Positions 31,582 through 44,074 of a stretch of 64,000 nucleotides of DNA are shown here, in pieces (position 1 is the stretch's first letter; every line of letters begins with the position of its first letter). This DNA is from Alopecurus myosuroides (Eukaryota; Streptophyta; Magnoliopsida; Poales; Poaceae), in assembly GCA_028641055.1 (NCBI GenBank), contig CM054062.1:239788528-239852527 (forward strand). The letters are read 5' to 3'. A program made the translations under genes and the position numbers. The notes beneath the pieces are model-generated. The model did no database searches, was not told where the DNA came from, and saw only the letters and a program-made list of their open reading frames with translations.

Positions 31582-34500
31582 ATGGCCGATGTTCCGGATG
31601 TCGTCGGTTCCGTGGCGAGTGTCTCGATGGATGATCTCAATGAGTTGAAAAAATTCATTGACCTCATCCATGGAGAGAAAAATCGATGAATTGCGAACAC
31701 TCATGTTGCAATTCATGAAAGCCAAGGAACCGGAAACATCCACTACATCCCGTGCGGTTGAACCACCGGAGGGTGCCAAGATTGGGGAAGATGGTGAACC
31801 ACTTAAAGATGCTTCTGCTAAGAACTCCACCGATAAGGGTACGGAAGGTAAAGGAGAATTCCACGCCGTCGAAGGACGCTATTCTCCCGATCCTCCCGTC
31901 CCACATCCCCATATAATTCCTAGAGGAGATCCTCCTAAAATTGATGCACATTCTTTTGGTGAATGGCAATATTATATGGAAACTCACTTGAACTCTTCTT
32001 GTATAGAACTTTGGAGGGTCACTCGAGATGGATACAAGCCACATGACCCCAAGAACTTGAAAAGAAGAGAAGCCGTAGATTGTCAACTAAACAACACTGT
32101 CTTGTCTATTCTTCAACAAACCGTGGGTCCTAACCACATGCCTCATCTTCAAAAATATCCCACCGCCAAGGAAACATGGGATGCTCTTGTCGTCATGTTT
32201 GTGGGCAATGATAGTATGCAAATGAATAGGTATGATGCCTTAAGAAATGAGGCCGAAGGATTCTATATGCATGATGGTGAAAGCCATGAAGACATGTACC
32301 GAAGGCTCAAGACTCTTGCCACCACATTCAACAATGTTGGTGCCAAGTACATTTATGATGCTTGGATCAAAAGGAAGTACATGATTGATCTCATGCCTTT
32401 TGAGTCCGCGGACTTGAAGAGCATTCAAGGAAGACATGACTTTGCATCCTTGAACTCAACCCAAGTGATGCAAGAAGTGTGCTCCTATCAAGTGCAAACC
32501 AAAAATGCTCTTGACAACCGTGCTAGAGCCCCAGGAATGCACAAAGGGGCCTCGGTTGCTTTGAAGGCCAAGGTTGTGTCAAGGGAGGTTGAGTATGAAG
32601 AAGATTGCTATGGGGACTTGGCTCCATTGAAGGATCAAGAATATTATACCGTGCTCAAAGATGTCATTGCCCGTACCGTGTAAAAGTTTTGGAAGAATCC
32701 ATCCAAGGCCAAGGCATATGTTGAGGAGAAGACCAAGTCTCTCAATGGCAATGAAGGGACTCAAAGGGTGATGTCTTGCTTCAATTGTCAAGACAAGCAC
32801 CATTTCATTGCGGAGTGACCCTTTGAGAATAGAGAACATCATGGTGGCAAGCTCATTCGCAAGGACAAGTCCAAGGTTGAATACAAGAAGCCTCATTTCA
32901 AGAGAAAACCCTTCAACAAGAAGACTCCCACCAAGTTTGTTCTCGTGACTCAAGAAGAGTATGATTCCGGAAGTGATGAAGAAGAAGAAACCACAAGTGA
33001 AGTGGCCGCTCTTGCTATTGCTACAACTCCATCATCTTCATCACTCTTTGAATCCCCCAATGAGAATCATCCTCAAGTCAATGCCAAGTGCTTCATGGCT
33101 AAGGCCTCGGAGGTATCATCTTCTCCCTACTCTAATACCTCAAATGTATTGGTAAACCATACTAGTCTTAGGGTAGAAGATGAAATTGCCTCCTTGGAAC
33201 ATTTTATGTCTAACATACAAGGTGAAACCAAGAAGTACTTTGATCACCCATGAGCCAATTGGGAGAGGCCCATGAAGCTATTGAGAAGAAAGGTGAGATT
33301 GAAAGGAGGGATGCGAATGAAATAGCATCCCTCTCCATGACTCTTGAGGAAGAGCATAATGGTAGAGTTTCTCTTGAAGAGGAACTTGATTCTATTGAAG
33401 AGTCAGATAATGAACGTGTCTCTAATATTACTAAAAAACGTGACCTTGCAACTGCTAAATATAAAAAGACTAAAAAGGATAAGTTTGAGTTTGGGGTTGG
33501 TCATGAGAAACTAAACGAGGAGTTTGAAAAGCTCACCAAGGCTCACAAGGCCTTGGAGAGTCAACACTCTATCCTCAAAGAGTTACATGAACAACTTCAA
33601 ACTCAACTTAATCAATCTAACAACCCTAGCACCTCTACTTCTTCTTGTGATCATGCAATTATTATTGAGTAAAATGCTAGGTTGAAGGATGAGCTAGCAA
33701 GATTCAAGGGCAAGAGCCCTCAAGTTGAGAAGGTTGTGGCCTCAAGTCCACAAGTGGTTGCTGCCAGACCACAAGTGAGTATAGGCCACAAGTTGGCAAG
33801 CAAGGTTTTGGCTATGTTGCCGAGAAAAAGAACAAGAAGAAGAAGAACGAGAAGAAGGCCAAACATGTTGCTTCGGGTGGTATTGTCATTAGGGACGACA
33901 CTACTTGTAGCATTCCCGCAGAAGCTAACAATGTTGCTCCTAGTGGTGGTGTCATGAGGGACAACACTACTCGTAGCATTTCTGTGGGAACTAACAATCC
34001 ATACCATTTCTTATATGTTGATTATTATGGTGTTATGCAAACTAAATATGTTGGTCCCATTGAAGTTTACATTGACTATACTATTTGGGTTCCAAAGACC
34101 CTTGTTGCTAACATGAGGGGACCCTCCTTGGATCCTAACTGTAGTCAATGATCTCTTGCAGGACTATGCTTCCGGTGGGTCTAAATGGATAATTGATAGT
34201 GGATGCACTAGTCATATGACCGGAAGCAAAGAACTTGTGACGGAGTTGCGTCCAAATGATATTGTTGCAACCGTCACCTATAGAGACAAGTCCAAGTCTA
34301 AGGTGTCGGGGTTTGGCAAGGTTGTGACTGCTCCTGATATCACTATCGTGGATGTCATGATTGTTGAATCCCTTGGTTACAGTTTACTTTTATTTCGTCC
34401 TTTAGGGAGGATGGGCTTCTCCGTCTTCTTTGATCCTCATATTGTGGTCCTTTTGAGGAGCAAGACACTTGACGTCGCATACGTGGGACATGTTGAAAAT

Positions 34501-36450
34501 GAGTTGTTCGTGGTGTACTTTTTGAAGTCTACCAACTCTCAATCAATGTGTCTTTTCGGAAAGGCGGACGTGAGGTGGTTGTGGCATCGCCGCTTATCCC
34601 ATGTCAACATAAGAACTTTGCAAAGTCTTCACAAAGGTGGCCTTATCCTCGGACTAAAACAAAATATTTCCTTTTCCAAAGATCGCGTTTGTAGGTCGTG
34701 TGTTGAAGGAAAGATGCATGATGCCGCACACAAGGCCAAGACTATTATCTCATCAAAGAGGATCTTGGAGGCTCTCCATGTTTATCTCTTTGGTGCCGTG
34801 CCCGAGGCAAGTCTTGGAGGCAAGAAGTATTGCTTGGTGATTGTCGATGACTACTCAAGATACACTTGAGTTTATTTCTTCAACTGCAAGAGTGTGACCC
34901 AACAAACTATCATCGACTTCACCAACCAAGTGTAACGTCAACATAATGTCCAAATCATGGCTATTAGGAGTGACAATGGCTCCGAGTTCAAGAACTACAC
35001 TTTGAATGAATTCCTTAGTGATGAGGGTATTCGTCATCAATATTCCGTCACCTACACCCCTCAACAAAATGGTGTAGCCGAGCGGAAGAATATAACTCTA
35101 TTGTATATGGCAAGGACCATGTTGGCGGAGTATTCTTCTCCCCAATATCTATGGGCCGAGGCCATTTCCACCGCATGTCACTCCTCCCATCGCCTCTACA
35201 TCCGCAAGGGCTTGGACAAGACTCCATATGAGATCCTCAACGACAACAAACCCAACGTATCCTACTTCCGTGTATTCGGTTGTAAGTGCTATTTTATCAA
35301 GGGTGTTCGGTTGTCTAAATTTGAATCTAAAACTATTGAGGGTATATTTGTTGGTTACGGTGCCGAATCCCACACTTATAGATTCTTTGACAAAACCTCA
35401 CGGATTTTCATAGAATCTTGTAGTGTGGTTTTCGATGAAAATGATGGCTCCCAAGTGGCGCAATTTCATGTTTCTAATGTAGATGTTGAAATGCCTCAAG
35501 AAGCCATAGGAAGGATGGGTGTGGGATTTTTCCGCCCCATTGAGGGACACCTTATGGCTACTTGAGAAGGATTATGCTCTACTCAAGTGGAGCCCTCCTC
35601 TATAATAGAAGAACACGCCAAGGAGCCAAGTGAGGCACCTAACCAAGAACATGTTGAAGACCCTCCTCTCATTGACCAAGTTACTACGCAAGATGCAACC
35701 ACTCATATTATTCAAGCTAGTCAAGGTAAAGGCCAAGATCAACCTTCCTCATCCTCCTCTCCTCAAGTTGAAGCAGTGTTGAAGATGTTGTTGATGATGA
35801 TGATGATGATGATCAAGGCCAAGTTGGTCAAGACGGGGACCCAAATGATCAAGATGATCAAGTGATTCCTCCTCGCAATAATGAGGAGATCAAACCCCGT
35901 CGTGCTAGAAGGATAAGAAGAGCTTTGAATCAAATTGATGCATCCTAGAACAAAGTGTTGTAAGATGTTTAAGATAGAAGATCCACAAGAAGGCAATTGG
36001 CAAACTTTACTGAGCATCAAGCTCACATATCCATGGTGGAACCAAAGAAGGTGTTTGAAGATCTTGAGGACTCCGATTGGGTTGAAGCTATGCATGATGA
36101 GCTCAATAACTTGAGCGCAATAAGTTTTGAAAGCTAGTTTAGAAACCCAAAGATTGCCACAATATTATTGGCACTAAGTGAATATTCAAGAACAAGCAAG
36201 ATGAGCATGACATTGTAATAAGGAACAAGGCAAGATTGTGGCTCAAGGCTACACTCAAGTGGAAGGCATTGACTTTGATGAGACCTATGCTCCCGTGGCT
36301 CGCCTTGAGTCCATTCGTATCCTTCTTGCATATACATCTTCGCATAATTTCAAGTTGCAACAAATAGATGTTAAAAGTGCTTTCTTGAATGGTCCACTAA
36401 AATAGGAGGTATATGTTAAGCAACCTCCGAGGTTCGAGAACCTCAACTTT
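31582..36450 (+). pseudogene. Copia gag-pol pseudogene
   Basis: The start ATG at 31582 (MADVPDVVGSVASVSMDDL) shifts frame near 31660. A 341-codon gag block then runs to 32683 (motif PPKIDAHSFGEWQYYMETH). A zinc knuckle CFNCQDKHHF follows near 32776 but lacks its final Cys because of a TGA stop. A coiled-coil linker covers 33250-33672. Protease WIIDSGCTSHMTG is at about 34186. The pre-integrase WHRRLSHVN and CRSC are near 34580-34710. Integrase residues lie in SDNGSEF (about 34967) and QQNGVAERKN (about 35065). RT fragments include FDETYAPVARLESIR (about 36275) and VKSAFLNGP. Several nonsense codons and frameshifts are visible, so no functional product is expected. Confidence 0.85.
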
Positions 36451-38267
36451 CCTAACCGATGTTCGATGCCCCATGTAGGCCCCTAAATTTGACGGATGTG
36501 CTGGAGGTGCCGAACATAAATTTGACGTGTGGACACCTTTATGGGTGTCGCCGCGACTTTTTTTTCTGGATACCCATTGGACCTGTGAGAAGCGTTTGCC
36601 CGTGGAGATGCTCTAAGCCTAGTCCTGTTAGCATGGTAGCTCCAACGAAGCCTAATCTCGGGTGCACGCTGCTTAATGGTCGAAAGAAAGCTCGAATTCT
36701 ATTTGATGCACGTAGTGTTCGTTACAGGGTCGACGCGCACCCTTCAGAGACATATCGGAACAAAATGGGTGGACCCAGGTACGTGACTCTGTATTTTTGG
36801 TTTTGGGAAGCTTCTAATAGTTTACGGCTAGTTTTTCTTTTTTTAATTTTTTTACTTGTTTTTCTGCTGGTTTTTTCGAGCTGGCTTACTTTTTTCTAGA
36901 CATTTTTTTCTATCGGGTTAGTGAACATATTTTGTCGCCGTGAATAATTTTCATGTTTTTTTAAAAAAAAATCAGATTTATGTTTTTTTTTCAAATCTCG
37001 AATATTTTCATGAGTATTTTTTCAAAAATCACGAACATTTTTTCAAATCGACTATTATTTTATTTAAATTTATGAATATTTTTCAAAATCATGAATAAAC
37101 TCAAATTCATGAGTTTTTCTTGATTTTGTGACATTTTGAATTCATGAAATGTTTTAATATTTATGATAAATAAAATAAAATCATGAACACCTTTTATATT
37201 GCGACTATTTTTGAAAAATATAGAAACATCCTGTCTCTAAACGAGCAGAAAAAACAGAACGAAAAAAATCATAGCGACGGAAGGGAGCGGTGCGCGCAGA
37301 CTCGACCGGCCCACTGAGCACTTCGACGCGAGCGTCGGCTCGAAACCCACGCGTGAAGTGGATAAGAGTTCCGAAAGAAAGGACAGAAGCTCCTATTTGA
37401 TGACCAATGTGGGAGATATTCGCTCCCGCGTGTAGTGTATCCTTGATGGGATGCATCCCAATAACGAAGTACCCTTTTTCTGTTTCTTTTTTTTCTTTCC
37501 TATCTATATAGTAAAAAAAATGTTAACTTATGTGGAAAAATAAAAAATAAAAATCATCGAAAAAATATTCATATATGTAAAAATATATATTTGAACAATT
37601 TTTAATATGAATATTTATGTTATTTCAATGATTTTTTAACTATGAATATTTATGTTATTTGAACGATTTTCAAATATAAAATTTAATGTTATTCAAAAAT
37701 AAAATTTGTTTTATTTGATTTTTAAAAAAAGAACATTTATTTTATTTGAATTTTTTTATATGAAGAATTTTTGGAATACTCATATATGTCTTATTTGAAC
37801 AGATTAAAAAGAACCCGAAAAATAAAAATAAATTAATGTTAATATAAACTAAATATTAAAAAATAAAAGAAACAGAAAATAAAAGAAAACGCAGACAGAA
37901 AACCAAAAAAAAAACGGTTGAAACCGGAAAACCAACTGGAAGTTTCTTCCCAAAGAAAACTAGATGGAGAAAGCTGTTGGGCCGGTGCATGGCTGCCGCG
38001 GTATGCGGCATATACGATCTTCAACGAGAAAGAAAAACGGGCAAAAGGCAAAACAGCCGTGTACCTTCTGGCCCGGTGGTCCGTGGGTTGAGCCCAGTCC
38101 TGGCCTGGGTCGTGGTCGTCTCGACTCCTCACAGCCCTTGTTCTTCGGTAATCAGTAATCACCGTGCAAGCTCTACAAGTTCGTTCAACCATAATTCGAA
38201 AAAAAAAGGTTTAACCATCTCTTTTTTTAAGATCAAGTTCACGCTCATTTCCGTATTTTTTTTTGTC
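36451..38267. other. AT-rich unassigned sequence
   Basis: The stretch starts with a segment whose reverse complement begins AGAGCATCTCCA, a common grass DNA-transposon terminal motif (36451-36600). From 36830 to 37950 it is made of short AT-rich phrases such as TCATGAA..TTTTTCAAA in loose repetition. A GC-richer block is at 37260-37450. No gene is recognised. Confidence 0.45.
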
Positions 38268-38582
38268 AAAAATGACTCTTGACAAAACTAACGTTGAATC
38301 TGACATCTTTGTGAAACTATTTTCATATCTGGCCCCTCGGTTCGACACCAATGCAAATGGAACCGACGTTGTCCAGTTTGGCGCTAACACCGTTTGACAT
38401 TTAGATCAATCAACGTATGTCGGCTACAACGCAAACGGCACCGACCTATATTTTTCGTGGTTTTGACGGTCGCCGAGCTACATAACGTCTTCTCCATCCT
38501 TGTCGGCGCCGAACTAAGCGTCAGATTTAAAAATAGTTTCATAATGAGGACAGATTCAACATTAGTTCAAAGGGCCATTTTT
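38268..38582. mobile_element. ~315-bp MITE with ~80-bp terminal inverted repeats
   Basis: The left end and the reverse complement of the right end share AAAAATG, AACTAA(C/T)GTTGAATCTG, GAAACTATTTT and GGTTCG/AGTTCGGCGCC-like blocks over about 80 bp. There is no coding capacity and the target duplication is unclear, so the superfamily is not assigned. Confidence 0.7.
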
Positions 38583-39053
38583 ATGGAAAAAAACCTCAGT
38601 TCACCGGTCAGTCAGCACTCCTCGACAAGCGGTTTTCTCGCGTCGCTCGCTGGTCGATCGACAGTGCGGTACCGTGCCCACAGTACGTGCCGATGCGCCA
38701 TCTTGCGGAAACCAGTACTACGTGCGCTCTGTTCCTCCCTCCCGTGCCATGCTCACGTCTGTTAGCAGAATGTACGTACGCAGCTTCTTCACTCCTCGTG
38801 ACTTGAACGGTACGTTTCGGGCGGATATCTATCCGATGATTCGGTGCATCCTTCCATTCATCGGATCGCGCTGCGTTTCCACGTTTGGTACGTTTCGCTA
38901 GCGCTTCGCTTAGTGGACCGTTCGTGCAAATTATCTGAACTTCGCACACAAACAACGCCCCTAAGAGATAAAATTCCTGCCTCAAACCAAGATCGATCGG
39001 CCAGATCAATGCAAGAGAACATCTATACGCGAGGCGACCGAATTGTGAAAGTG
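38583..39053. other. Unassigned sequence
   Basis: Moderately GC-rich, with no recognisable gene; several overlapping short ORFs on both strands show no domain. Confidence 0.4.
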
Positions 39054-39101
39054 ACAAGAGGACAAGTTTTTTTTTTTTTTGAGAAAACAAGAGGACAAGT
39101 T
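39054..39101 (-). mobile_element. Minimal 18-bp retroposon with 15-bp target duplication
   Basis: ACAAGAGGACAAGTT occurs at 39054-39068 and 39087-39101 around 18 bp that reads TTTCTC plus a run of A's on the minus strand. This is what a nearly complete 5' truncation of a LINE-mobilised transcript leaves. Confidence 0.7.
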
Positions 39102-39133
39102 CGAAATCGATGCATCTGTCAAGTTTAAGACAG

Positions 39134-40271
39134 GTACGTGCGATGGATCGCAGGTTATGTGGAAACCAGGTGATTCACACTTTTGGGCTGGACTTATGGC
39201 GAACAAAAATAATTTTTTTTGCTATGAGGTATTTAAGATTAAGGATGGGTCGCAGATACGGTTCTGAGAAGACAAGTGGCTAGGTAATACCACACTCAGA
39301 GAACAGTATCCGGCCCTGTACACGATTGCGCGACATAAGGATGATACGCTGGCTACCGTCATGCAAACATCACCTCCTAATGTTACCTTCAGGCGAGATT
39401 TACTCGGACCTCGACTTGCGTCTTGGCAAAACCTGGTTGGTAGATTAACTACGGTTACTCTTACACCAGGCACTGATGAATTTCGTTGGAAGATCACTAA
39501 GAATGGAATGTTCTCGGTGGATTCCATGTACAGGGCTATGATCCAATTGGATCTGCCAGTCGATATCTTCAAAAATGTATGGCGTATGAAGGTACCGTTG
39601 AAAATTAAGATCTTCGCATGGTATCTTCGTAAGGGGGTCATACTCACACAAAGGATAATCTTGTCAAACGTAATTGGCATGGGAGCTCTAAGTGTGTTTC
39701 TTGTTCTCATGATGAGACAATTAAACACTTATTCTTTGATTGCACATTTGCGCGTTCTATATGGTCCGCTATCCAAATGGCTTCGAATCTATATCCACCC
39801 ACTTTCGTTACGAATATATTCGGCAATTGGTTAAACGGGGTGGATAAACGATTTAAGACTATTATTAGGGTAGTAGCGCTTGCCGTTATTTGGTCGCTCT
39901 GGCTATGTAGAAATGACAAGATTTTCAATGATAAAAACGTTTCTCGTATACAGTTTCTATTCAGGAGCATAGGTATTCTCCGTTCGTGGTCCACATTACA
40001 GCGAGGGGAGTTACGAGGCCTTTTTACGGAGGCTTGTGCACGACTGGAGCAGGTGGCGAGGGATATTTTTATCCCACATGGATGGCCGCTTGATCTACGG
40101 ATTGCGGCTCCATAGCTTAGACAGTCTACAGCAGATGTTTTATAGTATTGTCGCTCTGTTTTTTCAGTTTTAGAATTCGGCTGTGTGCATCTTACGATGC
40201 AGAGGCCGGGTGTAATGCTTGATATTTGAGTAATAAAGCCCTTTATCAAAAAAAAAAAGTACGTGCGATGG
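39134..40271 (+). mobile_element. 5'-truncated LINE fragment with 13-bp target duplication
   Basis: GTACGTGCGATGG flanks the insertion (39134-39146 and 40259-40271). The 1.1-kb body ends with an AATAAAG polyadenylation-like signal (about 40232) and a run of A's. It carries just the 3' end of ORF2 and the 3' UTR. The UTR motif ACGATGCAGAGGCCGGGTG also appears in the retroposon at 28233. Confidence 0.92.
39150..40115 (+). pseudogene. LINE ORF2 C-terminal fragment (zf-RVT domain)
   Basis: In frame with WKPGDSHFWAGL the sequence encodes the post-RT region of a plant LINE ORF2. Blocks include EDKWLGNTTLREQYPALY, DEFRWKITKNGMFSVDSMY and VPLKIKIFAWYLRKG. After a frameshift near 39650, the zinc-finger pattern CVSC..DETIKHLFFDC and the C-terminal RVVALAVIWSLWLCRNDKIF follow, with a stop at about 40115. 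A TGA near 39265 interrupts the upstream part. RT itself is missing. Confidence 0.85.
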
Positions 40272-42450
40272 TTTGACCGGTCACGGCGTGGCTTCGATGT
40301 GCACGTACTAGCTCTCTTCCTGTTGTCGATTTTTCTCTCGATTAGCAACCGGATTTTACTGACCGATCTGGCGATGATCCCCGAGCGATCTACGGTCCTA
40401 GCTAGGGCTTCGTGCAGGGTCTGCGTGCTGGAAGCGTCCAAATTAAGCTCGCGGAAGACAGGGGAGGCCGGAAGCCCGGAAGCCGCTCGAGATGGTGCAT
40501 GGGAGAAGCTGGCGGCAGTCTCTTGTGTGCTGACACAATGAATTAATTAGCATCTCCCATCTATCGTTGTGGATCGATCATCGATCGACCTGCAGGGCAC
40601 TCGTAGGTAGCTCCAGGTTATCAGCGTAAATAGAGTAGCGCTCTAGCTTATCAACATACTAGGTAGGAGTAGATATAAGGGGCTTGTTGTGGCAGTGGTG
40701 CAGCTAGCTAGCTAGCTAGTCGGGGATCGCTCATACCGGCCATATATTCCAGCATGTGATCTCGCTACCCCGCGGGAGCAGGATACTACTCCGGATTAAT
40801 TAGATAATAATCCTGGTTGAGTTTTGTCTGTCCTGCGCTACGTAAAAATGAGGAAGCAAAAGATAGTTTACTAGGACCAACGAAGATCTGGATTGCAGCA
40901 CAAGAGCATTAGTTTGCGCTTTACGAAGGCTGACAGCTCGTCTCAAACACCCGGCTCATCAAACTAACTAGCTAGCGTCCATAACCCTGCGATACGTTTT
41001 GCATCCAGGGATCCAAAGCCACTTCGAACAGAGCTCCGTTGGAACGTTTGGTGTCGGGGGACTAAAACAAAACGAAACGGAAAAACCACACACTTGTTTA
41101 GTAGTGGGCCAACGCATAAACTAATCGACCGTGCGTTGGCATTGGGCTCGGGCCCGATGCGGGAACTGAGCGCGCGTGCGAGCCGATGCGGCGGCGGTGG
41201 GCTCCTGTACGTCGTGCCTCGCTCCATCCTTTTTTTTTTTGGAACACAAACGCATCATCATCATCCTAGCTCTCCGTCCTCGCCGGCCGAGCCAGATTAG
41301 CGGTCGTGTTCGGGGACAAAACCTCGCAGCGTTTCCGGACCAAATCATGGGCACCGCAACCGCATCATGGCTGCTCCGGACTCCACCGGATACTGACCTG
41401 TAGCTTATTCGCTTCCGTCCTTGGTATCCGATCGACTCGTCCTGATCAAGCTGATGACCACCACAAAGTAGTACTCCTACATGCGGCACGCAACAAGCAT
41501 GAGTCGGCAGCTTACCAACTCATGTACTCCCATGTGAGGATCGACCCTGGCTCTTGGTAAGCTGCCAACCACATGCATTGTTTCGTTCGCGCGAACGCTT
41601 GCGCAGCACTTCACTCGCGTACGTACGTTAGGTTAGGTGCCGCATTATCGGAGCTAGCTAGTACTAATATGATGGCGTCCCGTAGGATGTCAGGCGTGTT
41701 GCGCCGCGCGTCTTTGGAGATGATAACGCAGAATGATGGCGATGGGGCCTGAGCATGAGGAGAGCGCTTTCTTGAGCTACACTTTTAACTGACCGGTGCA
41801 CATTTTATACTACCACCAGCACATGATGAAGAACGCTGGCCAGGCTGCGCTTGTAGCTACAGCATACAAATACAGTACTGCAACAACACAGAGCGTGCGT
41901 CCTGACCCACCCACTCACGTAGAAACCGGATCCACCCGAGGTTGCTCACACGCACTCTTCGTGTTTCTTTCTAATCGGGCTCCACTTCCCGGCCGGGCGA
42001 CCCAGCTGTTGCTCCGGCCCGTCCTTGCTTCCCCGATACGGGAAAGATGATCCGCGCGCTCACCACAGGCTGCAACCACTCCTCCTACTCCTGTACGAGG
42101 GGCTCTGTTCTGTGCCTCAATGACATGTTGGACCAGAAGAAGTGGGACCTAGACATCAGTGTACAAACCTGGAGGCACGCCAAAGGTACATCGCGCGGCA
42201 TCCTTTACGCAGGCCCCAGCCCCGGATTCCCGACATCGCCCGTACTTCTATCAGCACTAAAATCAGCAAAAACTTTAGGAATTCAAAGCGGGCTAGTACC
42301 CACTGCCTTGTGGGCTGGTGCTACAGTTGGGCCCCATACGAAATTCAGTTTTAGTATATTCAATACGTGCGTGCGTGTACGAGCCGACCGCACGTACAGC
42401 AACATTCCTTTGTCCCTAACATGGAAGAAGGTTTCCAAACCAAGACCATA
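40272..42450. other. GC-richer unassigned sequence, no convincing gene
   Basis: This stretch differs from its AT-rich neighbours and contains CTAGCTAG runs and TCGATCGA palindromes typical of low-copy cereal intergenic DNA. The longest ORF (42047-42451, 134 codons) has no recognisable domain and no clear promoter. It could hold a diverged gene remnant or a non-coding transcript. Confidence 0.45.
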
Positions 42451-42733
42451 GGGCTCCTTTCATTTCGTGGAAATACGAAGGAAAAGTAAAGGGTTAGAAA
42501 ATTTTCGACAAATGCTACCGTTCACATGTTTGATTCACGGGAATGGTGGATAGCAAAAGCATAGGAATTTTTCCTTTAGATACCGGTTTTAGTACAAAAC
42601 TTTGAGGGAAAAAGAATCCGGTCAGACTTCATGTTTTGGTTCCTTCGCACAAGGAACAAGGCTAGTATTGCACTTGCCATCCTTTCCTTTTCATATTCCT
42701 TTGATTTTCATATCCTACAAATCAAAAAAGCCC
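42451..42733. mobile_element. 283-bp MITE with GGGCTCCTTT-type ends
   Basis: The left end GGGCTCCTTTCATTTCGT and the reverse complement of the right end, GGGCTTTTTTGATTTGTAGG, form imperfect inverted repeats. Repeated AGGAAT and CATATCC motifs fill the interior, as in grass hAT-like or Tourist-like MITEs. No convincing target duplication was found. Confidence 0.65.
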
Positions 42734-42772
42734 AAGTTTTGAGCAGCATAGCCCCTAATATACTCTGTATGT

Positions 42773-43137
42773 GTTTGGTTAGGCTTATTTTTTGGCTTTT
42801 GGGTTTTGAATTTTGGTTTATTCCATCATGCAACATTATGCAGTCAAAATTAACCAAAAGGCAAAACTATAAGCACCTATTTAGGTTTTTTTTGGCTTAT
42901 AAGTCGAAGTCCAAAAAGTTTGAAATAAGTCTAATCAAACATTGCAACCATGTCCATTTTTGTCTTTGGATTTTGTCTTATAAGTCATAAAGGTATCTAA
43001 ATAAAATATTTTGTATTTGACTTTTGGTTTATACCATCATACAGCACTATGGGATCAAAATTAACCAAAACCAAAAGCACCTATTTAGGTTTTCTTTTTA
43101 CCAAAGTCCAAAAAGTTAGAAATAATCCTAACCAACC
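42773..43137. mobile_element. MITE with terminal GTTTGGTTAGG and an internal duplication
   Basis: The left end GTTTGGTTAGGCTTATTT pairs with the right ends at 42931-42940 and 43129-43136 (reverse complement GGTTGGTTAGGATTATTT). A ~75-bp core (TTTTGGTTTAT.CCATCAT to CACCTATTTAGGTTTT) occurs twice, near 42813 and 43022. It is either one MITE duplicated in tandem or two nested copies. Confidence 0.6.
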
Positions 43138-43818
43138 ATTCCCATTGTAACAATCGCTAGTGTGTGAACTTTTTTTTTCATTTTACCATTGTGTCGTGCT
43201 ATTGTTAGAGTAAAAGAAGATGCAAAGGAATGACTTCAATTATATTGATGATTTTTTGGTATATATACAATAGGATCAAATGCCTCTTAAGAAACCGACA
43301 TAAGGGAAATGCACATGTATAAACACATGCGTATCTACGGACACATGTATCCGTAAGATGCTTGAATAAGTAATTCTAACATTGTATACAATAATGTCTC
43401 TTCAAAAATATCAGCGGTCTTGGAAACCTTCTTGTTTGCAAGCGTATTATCTTGGATAAATCTTCAAAAAAACCTTTAGAGAAAATATTAGGAAAGTAGG
43501 GTGCCTTATATTTTGCTATGACTCTTGTAAACCAGTGGAAATATAAGGGAAAAAATGCAACATATAATGATTATTGTTTATTTGGTAACTCATATGAGAA
43601 AATCTTAGAAAGAAGAAAAACCATAAGCGGGTTTAGAGAATAATAAATATCTCTTGCACACTTCATTTAACAACCGCGCCACAGAAAACTGAAAGTATGA
43701 CCTATGATCATTTGAAGTTGATAAACCCCCAAAAAACTACGGGAAAATTCGAGGAGGACAATATTTGATATGTTGTTAAAATTCCGTTAAAGGTTGTGGG
43801 AAAATAATAAGAAAATAG

Positions 43819-44074
43819 TACTCCCTCCACTCCAACATATAAGCCCTTGATTTTAACTGGTCAACAACTTATAACTTTGATTTTGATTTGTGCATATAGT
43901 ATGTGCACAAAATTTGTATAAGGATATATGAAATGAAAGAATTTTGCAAGATAAATGCGATTATACCATCATACATTCTCAATCCATATAATTTATTATG
44001 TATAAGTGCTCAAAGTCATGCATCAAAGACCATGCAAAAAAAAGTGTGGCTTATATTTTGGGATGGAGGGAGTA
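43819..44074. mobile_element. Stowaway MITE, copy 1
   Basis: TA target duplications flank a 252-bp element whose ends are CTCCCTCCACTCCAACATATAAG and its near reverse complement CTTATATTTTGGGATGGAGGGAG, the classic grass Stowaway termini. Inner sequence also pairs (TATAGTATGTG region), giving a fold-back structure. The ORF across it is not a gene. Confidence 0.93.

Larger units (their letters stand above)
30168..36450 (+). mobile_element. SIRE/Maximus-like Ty1/copia element, truncated in RT
   Basis: The 5' LTR (30168-31527), primer site, gag, protease and integrase are in order. The RT begins at about 36030 and stops abruptly near 36450 after a KQPPRFENLNFP-like block. The rest of RT, RNase H and the 3' LTR are missing. 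The element is dead: the coding region has many stops and frameshifts. Confidence 0.82.

Noticed and set aside
42047..42451. 134-codon ORF in the GC-rich stretch
   Set aside because: No domain, no visible promoter and no codon pattern I can support; kept as unassigned sequence.
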